DNA of 13,596 nucleotides, taken from the NCBI GenBank assembly GCA_929200685.1, contig CAKNAO010000002.1:1843-15438 (forward strand), read 5' to 3'. The notes below the pieces were generated by a model. The model was not told the DNA's origin. It saw only the letters and a program-made list of their open reading frames with translations, and did not search any database. Of the stretch, positions 8,988 to 13,596 are shown piece after piece (within the stretch, counting starts at the first letter, position 1; each line of letters begins with the position of its first letter). Source of the DNA: an uncultured bacterium. GTDB lineage: Bacteria; Bacillota_I; Bacilli_A; Mycoplasmatales; Metamycoplasmataceae. A program made the translations under genes and the position numbers.

Positions 8988-9388
8988 TTTTTACCCCCAT
9001 ATTTTGATCTTGATTGTTTTCTATTTTCAACTCCAGCAGTATCTTGTGTTCCTCTTATAACATGATACCTAACTCCAGGAAGATCTTTAACTCTTCCACC
9101 TCTTATAAGAACTACGGAATGTTCTTGTAAATTATGTCCTTCTCCTGGAATATAGGCTGTTACTTCCATTCCATTTGAAAGTTTAACTCTTGCATATTTT
9201 CTAAGAGCAGAATTTGGTTTTTTCGGAGTCATTGTTGCAACCCTAGTACATACACCACGCTTAAATGGTGAAGATTTATTGTTTATTTTTTTAGATAAAA
9301 TGTTATAACCAAAGCCAAGTGCAGGTGCTTTAGTTTTAAAAATTTTATTTTTACGTCCATTATTTATTAATTGATTAATTGTAGGCAT
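8975..9388 (-). CDS. rpsL: 30S ribosomal protein S12
   Basis: A 137-residue S12 of the Firmicutes length class, part of the decoding centre. It begins MPTINQLI, then has the insertion-type stretch GFGYNILSKKINNKSSPFKRG and the decoding loop TPKKPNSALRK. RVKDLPGVRYHV follows. The lysines that are altered in many streptomycin-resistant strains are wild type in both places. I kept the conserved MPT start, although the nearest AAAGGA is about 18 bases upstream. An in-frame ATG at 9415 would add MKGIKKIIY but has no visible ribosome site either. It is the first gene of rpsL-rpsG-fusA. Confidence 0.95.
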   Translation of the reverse strand: MPTINQLINNGRKNKIFKTKAPALGFGYNILSKKINNKSSPFKRGVCTRVATMTPKKPNSALRKYARVKLSNGMEVTAYIPGEGHNLQEHSVVLIRGGRVKDLPGVRYHVIRGTQDTAGVENRKQSRSKYGGKKPKK

Positions 9389-9464
9389 ATAAATAATTTT
9401 TTTTATTCCTTTCATTGTAAATTTTGTTTTTAATTTTGCTATTTAACTTAATATAGCCTAATCC

Positions 9465-9494
9465 ATTATATAACAACATACTCTTGTATATCAT
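9465..9494 (-). promoter_or_regulatory. Probable promoter of the rpsL-rpsG-fusA operon
   Basis: On the minus strand TATAAT (9465-9470) lies 18 bases after ATGATA (9489-9494). The start point would be near 9458, about 70 bases before the S12 ATG. Confidence 0.5.
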
Positions 9495-9558
9495 ATTTTT
9501 TTTAAATTTTTTAAAAAAAATAAAATTATTTTTATTAATTGTATTTTAAAAAAATTAT

Positions 9559-10479
9559 TTATTTTTTATTATTTTCACCTGAAACTCTTAATATAGATTC
9601 AATAAGTTCATTTTTACGCATTGTTTTATAACCAGAAATAGAAAATTTTTTAGCTATTTCTCTTAAATCACTAATTTTCATTTTATTAAGTTTTTCAACA
9701 TTTGATTTTTTTTCTTTTAAAGAAATAGTTTCATCTTTTTTATTATTAGGATTTTTTTGAAGATTTTGAGCAAACATATTATTGATAAATGGATTAATAC
9801 CAACTCCATTTTGTGATTGAGATTGTTGCATTTGTTGTTGAAAATTTTGAAATTCAGGAGAATTTTTTAATTTACTTAATCTTTCAGAAATAATAAATTC
9901 TCTTCTTATTTTATTAATAGGAACAGAAACAAATATAAAAACTAATATTGGGAGAATATAACCAATAAAATTATATATTCCATATCCATATGAGAATATT
10001 GGTGTTCCATAAAAAATTGTAAATATTTGATAAACACCTATAATTGCTCCAGCTCCAATAACAAATGTTGATCAATTGGAAATTACAGCAAAAGTCTTTT
10101 TTTTATAACAATCAATAATTGTAGAAATATATAATACAAAACCAATAAATAATACTGTTAATTTTAATATAGGTGTTATTATTAAATCATTTTGATAAAA
10201 TTTTTCAGCTCATGAATTAACTTCAGCTGGAACATCTGCACTATTTTTAAATTTTAAATTAGCAAGTCCTCAAGTTTTTAAATTATCAATAATTTCAGTT
10301 TTATTTGCAGCATTAAGAATTAAACCAATAAGTAATAAAGTAAAAATAGCGAAAATTGAAATACCAAATAAAATTATTCAAACTCTATATTTAGATTTTT
10401 CATTTTTTCATAAATCTTCTGGTTTAGGAACATTTTGTGTTTGGAACATTCCAGAATTCATTAAATTTGGATTAAACAT
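9559..10479 (-). CDS. Four-helix membrane protein with a C-terminal Rho-N/SAP-like domain
   Basis: With UGA as Trp this is one 306-residue frame starting MFNPNLMNSGMFQTQN, with an excellent ribosome site (AAGGAG, seven bases before ATG 10479). A polar, Pro/Asn/Gln-rich N-terminus is followed by hydrophobic helices at about 33-55, 99-122, 136-156 and 165-186. A Gln/Asn-rich linker comes next (around 205-250, with QQQMQQSQSQN). The last 40 residues read MKISDLREIAKKFSISGYKTMRKNELIESIL, which fits the helix-extended-helix fold of Rho N-terminal and SAP-type domains, known for binding nucleic acid. Even numbers of helices would put both ends on the cytoplasmic side. It sits alone between rplA and rpsL. 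I do not know its function; tethering of RNA or DNA to the membrane is a guess. Confidence 0.75.
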
Positions 10480-10582
10480 AAATTTTCTCCTTGTTTATTT
10501 ATAATAATTTTACCAATAAATTATGTATAAAATTAATTTATTTTTAATAAAAATACTAAAAAATAAAATTTAAAAATTTTTA

Positions 10583-11263
10583 TTAAATAATTTTAATCTT
10601 AATTGATGGTCCCATTGTAGAAGAAACACATATATTTTGAATATATATACCTTTGACTGATTGAGGTTTTAATTTTGTGATTGAATCAATTACAAGTTGA
10701 GCATTTTCAACCAACTTTTTAGTATCAATTGATTTTTTACCAATTATAGTATGAACAACACCATTTTTATCAGTTCTATAATTTGCCTTACCTTTTTTAA
10801 TTTCATTTATTGCTTTACCTATTTCTGTTGTAATTGTGCCGGTTTTAAGATTTGGCATTAATCCTTTAGGTCCTAATATTTGACCATATTTTCCAAGTGT
10901 TGACATCATTTTAGGTTCTGCAACAATAATATCAAAATTAAATTTATTAGAAGTTAAAATTTCATCTAATTCTCCTAAACCAACAACAATTTCTGCTCCT
11001 AATTCTTTTGCTTTTTTTTGTTGTTCAATATCATCTGTAGCTGCTAAAATTTTAACTATTTTGCCTGTTCCATATTTTAAAGGGATTGAACCTCTAAGTT
11101 GTTGGTCTGCTTGCCTAACATCTAAATTTAATTTAAATGCAAGATCAATTGTTGGATCAAATTTTTCATATGAAACTTCTTTTACTAATTTAATAGCATC
11201 ATTTAATTCATAAAATTTATTTGAATCAACTTTTTCATAAGCTTTTTTTAAATTTTTAGTCAT
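10583..11263 (-). CDS. rplA: 50S ribosomal protein L1
   Basis: A complete 226-residue L1, which binds 23S rRNA at the mobile L1 stalk near the E site and in many bacteria represses its own rplK-rplA mRNA. Recognised by LDVRQADQQLRGSIPLKYGTGK near the N-terminus and the GQILGPKGLMPNLKTGTIT signature in the middle. It ends in the SVKGIYIQNICVSSTMGPSI region. The ATG shares one base with the rplK stop (TAATG), a translational coupling arrangement. AT-only inverted repeats follow the gene, but I see no convincing terminator before the next gene. Confidence 0.97.
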   Translation of the reverse strand: MTKNLKKAYEKVDSNKFYELNDAIKLVKEVSYEKFDPTIDLAFKLNLDVRQADQQLRGSIPLKYGTGKIVKILAATDDIEQQKKAKELGAEIVVGLGELDEILTSNKFNFDIIVAEPKMMSTLGKYGQILGPKGLMPNLKTGTITTEIGKAINEIKKGKANYRTDKNGVVHTIIGKKSIDTKKLVENAQLVIDSITKLKPQSVKGIYIQNICVSSTMGPSIKIKII

Positions 11264-11880
11264 TATTTAATTTCTTCCTTATTTTTATTTTTAGATGAAT
11301 CTTTTTTTTCTTCATCATTAGAACCATGCTCAGTTTCTGCTTCAACAAATTCTTTGCTTTCTTTAGCTGCTTCAGCTTCTTCAACAAGTTGAGCCTCTTT
11401 TGCTGCTGCTAATTCTTCAGCTTTTGCAGCTTCTTTTGCTGCCGCTAATTCAGCTTCAATATTATCAATACCCTTAATTAAAATACCTAAATTTTTAGCA
11501 GTACCAGCGATAGTCCTCATTGCTGCTTCAACATCATGAGTATTTAAATCTTCTAATTTATATTTAGCAATTTTTTTTAAATCATCTTTTGAAATTGTTC
11601 CAATTTTATTAGTTTTTGAATTTTCAGAACCTTTTTTAACTTTCGCAGCTTTAAGTATCATGTATGAAGCAGGTGCAGTATGAGTTTTAAATGTAAATGT
11701 TTTATCTTTATAAATAGTAATTGTCACAGGTACAGGTTCATCACCTCTATCTTTTGTTTTATCATTAAATTCTTTTGAAAATTTTGGCATCACAATACCA
11801 AGACTAGCAAGTTCTGGTCCTGGTTTTGCTTGTCCAGCATTAAATTGCAATTTTGCAATACGTATAATTTCTTTAGCCAC
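11263..11880 (-). CDS. rplK: 50S ribosomal protein L11 with a long C-terminal extension
   Basis: A 205-residue L11, which forms the GTPase-associated centre with 23S rRNA. Residues 1-140 are the ordinary protein: N-terminal domain with LQFNAGQAKPGPELASLG, and C-terminal RNA-binding domain ending AGTAKNLGILIKGID. Residues 141-205 are an extra Ala/Glu/Lys-rich tail, probably helical at first (repeated AAAKE-type units) and then highly charged and disordered. I place the start at GTG 11880, because AAAGGA lies about six bases upstream and the protein then begins (M)AKEIIRIAK like other L11 proteins; the TTG at 11895 lacks a ribosome site. The stop overlaps the rplA ATG by one base. Confidence 0.94.
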   Translation of the reverse strand: MAKEIIRIAKLQFNAGQAKPGPELASLGIVMPKFSKEFNDKTKDRGDEPVPVTITIYKDKTFTFKTHTAPASYMILKAAKVKKGSENSKTNKIGTISKDDLKKIAKYKLEDLNTHDVEAAMRTIAGTAKNLGILIKGIDNIEAELAAAKEAAKAEELAAAKEAQLVEEAEAAKESKEFVEAETEHGSNDEEKKDSSKNKNKEEIK

Positions 11881-11901
11881 GAGCAATCCTTTCAATTCTC
11901 T

Positions 11902-11944
11902 ATGTAGTAATTAACGACAAATTATTTTTTATTGTCTTCTACAT
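11902..11944 (-). promoter_or_regulatory. Hairpin leader of rplK-rplA, candidate L1 autoregulatory site
   Basis: On the minus strand ATGTAG (11939-11944) pairs with CTACAT (11902-11907), and inside it GACAA (11932-11936) pairs with TTGTC (11916-11920). The two helices are separated by an asymmetric internal loop (AA on one side, eight bases on the other). The structure ends about 20 bases before the rplK start. An asymmetric loop between two helices is also a feature of known L1-binding mRNA leaders, but the full L1 consensus was not confirmed by eye. Confidence 0.45.
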
Positions 11945-12002
11945 GCTAGATTACACAAAATATGTGCCTATTAATTTTAACATAATAATTAAAAACAAAA
12001 AT

Positions 12003-12027
12003 AAAAACATCCTTAATAATAAGGATG
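12003..12027 (-). terminator. Rho-independent terminator after the tRNA genes
   Basis: On the minus strand CATCCTTA-TTAT-TAAGGATG is a perfect eight-pair stem with a four-base loop, followed directly by TTTTT. It begins three bases after the end of tRNA-Gln and separates the tRNA unit from rplK-rplA. Confidence 0.85.
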
Positions 12028-12030
12028 ATA

Positions 12031-12105
12031 TGGCTGCCCATGTTGGATTCGAACCAACGCATAACGATACCAAAAACCGTTGCCTTACCGCTTGGCTAAT
12101 GGGCA
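12031..12105 (-). tRNA. tRNA-Gln (anticodon UUG)
   Basis: A cloverleaf of 75 bases including encoded CCA. The acceptor stem TGCCCAT pairs perfectly with ATGGGCA and the discriminator is G; the U1-A72 pair is typical of bacterial tRNA-Gln. The D stem is GCC/GGC. The anticodon stem ACGGT/ATCGT encloses the loop TTTTGGT, giving anticodon TTG. The T stem GTTGG/CCAAC encloses TTCGAAT. It lies five bases after tRNA-Tyr and just before a terminator. Confidence 0.96.
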
Positions 12106-12110
12106 ATATA

Positions 12111-12194
12111 TGGTGGGGGGAGAGGGATTCGAACCCCCGAACTCGAAAGAAGTGGGTTACAGCCACCCGCATTTAACCACTTTGCTATCCCCCC
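12111..12194 (-). tRNA. tRNA-Tyr (anticodon GUA)
   Basis: A tRNA of 84 bases including encoded CCA. The acceptor stem is GGGGGGA/TCCCCCC and the discriminator is A. The anticodon stem GGTGG/CCACT encloses CTGTAAC, giving anticodon GTA. A longer variable region follows, as expected for bacterial tRNA-Tyr, then T arm GGGGG-TTCGAAT-CCCTC. It is the first gene of a two-tRNA unit. Confidence 0.95.
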
Positions 12195-12214
12195 ATATAA
12201 AATAATACTTAATT

Positions 12215-12220
12215 ATTATA
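12215..12220 (-). promoter_or_regulatory. Probable -10 box of the tRNA unit
   Basis: TATAAT on the minus strand, 20 bases before the 5' end of tRNA-Tyr and just after the nusG terminator. This is a suitable position for a tRNA promoter, but no clear -35 element is visible. Confidence 0.5.
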
Positions 12221-12254
12221 ATAAAATATTTTTAAAAAAAATAAAATTAATTTT

Positions 12255-12281
12255 AAAAAAAGGATCTTAGATCCTTTTTTT
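12255..12281 (-). terminator. Strong rho-independent terminator after nusG
   Basis: A near-perfect palindrome: AAAAAAAGGATC and GATCCTTTTTTT around a three-base loop, ending in a seven-base T run on either strand. It lies 16 bases after the nusG stop and closes the sigma-rpmG-secE-nusG unit. Confidence 0.9.
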
Positions 12282-12297
12282 AAATTAAAGATTAAAT

Positions 12298-12873
12298 TTA
12301 TTTTTTAATTATTAAGTTTTTATATTCAATATCAGTTGGGGTTTTTCTTTCAAATAAAACAAGTTCAACTGTTGCAATTTTTTTTTCTTCATTTGTTTCT
12401 AAGATTGATCCAATTTGTCCTTTTGTAGGACCATCAATTACTTCAACAATTTTTCCAACAGAAAAAATATTTAAATTTTTACCTTCATTAAAATCATTAG
12501 TGATTTTTTTAATTTGTTTTTCTATTTTTTTCATTTCAAATTCTGAAACTGGTGTTGGTTTTGCTCTTTGACCTGATGAACCCACTAAACCAGTAACATA
12601 TTGAGTATTACGAATCATAAATCATGCTTGATTAGTCATTTCCATTTTGACAAAAATATATCCTGGAAAAAGAGATTTCATTCTAATTTTATAATTTTCT
12701 CCAGCCATTTTTTTTTGAATTTCTTTTGGTGTTAAATGAGGAACACGCATTACTTTAATATCACCAAAAGAATTTTCTAATCCTTCAGAAACAATTCTAT
12801 TTTGAATTGACTCTATAACTTTTTCTTCTCTTCCAGAAATAGTTGTAATCATATATCATTTTTTATTAACCAT
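12298..12873 (-). CDS. nusG: Transcription termination/antitermination protein NusG
   Basis: A complete 191-residue NusG with UGA as Trp. It binds RNA polymerase through its N-terminal NGN domain and modulates elongation and pausing. The start MVNKKWYMITTISGREEKV is the typical NGN beginning, and FPGYIFVKMEM with VTGLVGSSG follows. The KOW motif VGKIVEVIDGPTKG is at about 139-152. The ATG at 12873 lies nine bases after AGGAG. That site and the first eight bases of the gene lie inside the end of secE, so translation is probably coupled. A strong terminator follows. Confidence 0.96.
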
Positions 12874-13048
12874 TTAAACCTACTCCTAAATTTGATCATA
12901 TTGTTGTAAAAATAAAAGCAACTCCAAATAAAAAAATAGAATTTAAAAAAATAAAAAATAAAACAACTAAAAAATCTTTATTTGCAATTTTTAAAGGTGT
13001 TCATCTTACTCTTTTTAATTCTTTAATAAACATTTTTATTTTTTTCAT
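12866..13048 (-). CDS. secE: Preprotein translocase subunit SecE
   Basis: A 60-residue protein with one transmembrane helix, the usual form of SecE in Gram-positive bacteria and mollicutes. It stabilises SecY in the membrane channel. It begins MKKIKMFIKELKRVRWTPLK, where the Trp is UGA; this is the conserved amphipathic region. The helix VVLFFIFLNSIFLFGVAFIF follows, and the protein ends VGLNG. AAGGA lies about nine bases before ATG 13048. The ATG shares one base with the rpmG stop (TAATG), and its own stop overlaps the nusG start by eight bases. Confidence 0.92.
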
Positions 13049-13190
13049 TATTTTTCTTCCTTATGAATTATATGTAATTTACAATTTTTACAATATTTTT
13101 TAATAATAAGTCTTTTTTGAATACTTTTTGAAACTTTATAATTTTTTGATTTACAATTGTTGCAAGCAAGTGCAATTTTTTTTTATTCAT
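13048..13190 (-). CDS. rpmG: 50S ribosomal protein L33, frame offset by one base in a 5' A9 run
   Basis: The frame ending in TAA at 13048-13050 reads IALACNNCKSKNYKVSKSIQ, then KRLIIKKYCKNCKLHIIHKEEK. This is bacterial L33 with both CxxC zinc-ribbon pairs. It is encoded between the sigma-like gene and secE, its normal Firmicutes position. Its frame has no ATG: upstream come AAA AAA and then TAA. A good ATG at 13190 starts ATG-AAT-A9, and with ten A's would read MNKKKIALAC and join L33 exactly (47 residues). As given it is one base short. A start at ATT 13176 would give 42 residues lacking the usual first few. No Shine-Dalgarno is visible, and a TATAAT ends six bases before the ATG. The same kind of defect is seen in the folT-like gene. 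Confidence 0.8.
13176..13184. repeat. A9 run (coding strand) at the start of rpmG
   Basis: Nine T on the given strand, A9 on the coding strand, directly after ATG-AAT of rpmG. Ten (or seven) A's would place ATG 13190 in the L33 frame. Confidence 0.85.
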
Positions 13191-13196
13191 TAAAAC

Positions 13197-13224
13197 ATTA
13201 TACTTAATTTTTAATTTGTTCAAA
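13197..13224 (-). promoter_or_regulatory. Possible promoter giving a leaderless rpmG transcript
   Basis: TATAAT (13197-13202) on the minus strand lies 16 bases after TTTGAA (13219-13224). Transcription would start at about 13190-13191, at or one base before the rpmG ATG. This would fit the absence of a Shine-Dalgarno there. It overlaps the end of the sigma-like gene. Confidence 0.4.
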
Positions 13225-13596
13225 TAATTTTAATTTAATTAAATTTATTTTTTTCTTTATTTTATATTTACTTAAATTTATTTTTTTTGAAATTGTATTT
13301 AAATTTAAATCTTCTATAAAAAAATCTTTAAATATTAATTTTTCTATCTCGTTAAGAGAACTAATATCCAAAGGAATTTTTATATCATCTTTATCATTAA
13401 CTCTTAAATAAGATTCTTTTTCATTTATTGAATAATAATTATTTAAAACTTTAAATTTATTTGAATTAAACATTCTACATTTATTACTTGTAAAATATTT
13501 GCATTGAAGTCCTAAATAACTTTTAAATGGAACTTTCATTTCAAAATCAAATTTTTCAACATATTTTGGAATATGATATAAAAATTCAAAATAAAA
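13204..13596 (-). CDS. Sigma-70-family RNA polymerase sigma factor (SigH position), 5' end outside the window
   Basis: The frame is open from the right window edge to TAA at 13204-13206 (130 residues visible). Near the edge, a lysine/phenylalanine-rich stretch ending FKSYLGLQCKYFTSNKCRMF resembles the end of sigma region 2 (the family has forms such as FKTYLxxRCKxxxxNxxR). A linker follows, then LNEIEKLIFKDFFIEDLNLNTISKKINLSKYKIKKKI, which has the pattern of sigma region 4 with a helix-turn-helix. The position just upstream of rpmG-secE-nusG is that of sigH in Firmicutes. It may be a divergent SigH-like or competence-type sigma factor, or a degenerate one. An internal ATG at 13539 is not the start because the homology continues upstream of it. 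Confidence 0.6.
   Translation of the reverse strand, partial: FYFEFLYHIPKYVEKFDFEMKVPFKSYLGLQCKYFTSNKCRMFNSNKFKVLNNYYSINEKESYLRVNDKDDIKIPLDISSLNEIEKLIFKDFFIEDLNLNTISKKINLSKYKIKKKINLIKLKLFEQIKN

Noticed and set aside
10480..10582. AT-only inverted repeats after rplA as a terminator
   Set aside because: The stems contain almost no G-C pairs and such repeats are expected by chance at this composition.
11943..12176. Open frames on both strands across the tRNA region
   Set aside because: They cover two well-formed tRNA genes and a terminator and encode no recognisable protein.
1..13596. CRISPR arrays, insertion sequences, phage genes or attachment sites
   Set aside because: No regularly spaced direct repeats, transposase or phage-like proteins were seen; the gene content is housekeeping and transport.

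Overview
The window reads as chromosomal DNA of a mollicute (mycoplasma-type bacterium). It is extremely AT-rich, and UGA must be read as tryptophan (translation table 4) for many genes to be complete: the ABC permease, folC, fusA, rpsG, nusG, secE, coaX and both predicted ECF-type membrane proteins all contain UGA at plausible Trp positions. There is no sign of phage or insertion sequences. The EF-Tu sequence looks to me most like the Mycoplasma hominis/pulmonis group, but that is an impression from memory and not a comparison. Every gene I accept lies on the minus strand, so transcription runs from right to left.

From right (upstream) to left: (1) the 3' part of a sigma-70-like gene, then rpmG, secE and nusG, ended by a strong hairpin terminator. 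This is the Firmicutes sigH-rpmG-secE-nusG order. (2) tRNA-Tyr(GUA) and tRNA-Gln(UUG), both with encoded CCA, ended by a second terminator. (3) rplK-rplA, preceded by a structured leader. (4) A gene for a four-helix membrane protein with a Rho-N/SAP-like C-terminal domain. (5) rpsL-rpsG-fusA, followed by tuf with its own promoter, leader and terminator. (6) A metabolic and transport block: folC, a predicted folate-type ECF S component, an ABC-2 exporter pair, coaX (type III pantothenate kinase) and a predicted pantothenate-type ECF S component. The pairing of folC and coaX with S-component-like genes suggests vitamin salvage: a transporter imports the vitamin and the adjacent enzyme traps it, by polyglutamylation or phosphorylation.

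The most unusual signal is in the homopolymers. Two genes, the folT-like gene and rpmG, have a good ATG followed almost at once by a poly-A run (A20 and A9) that is one base short of joining the start to the conserved reading frame. This could be homopolymer miscalling, phase variation, or productive slippage by RNA polymerase or the ribosome. A third long run (at least 23 bases) lies at the left window edge, just after the last gene. No stretch longer than 300 bases lacks a gene.
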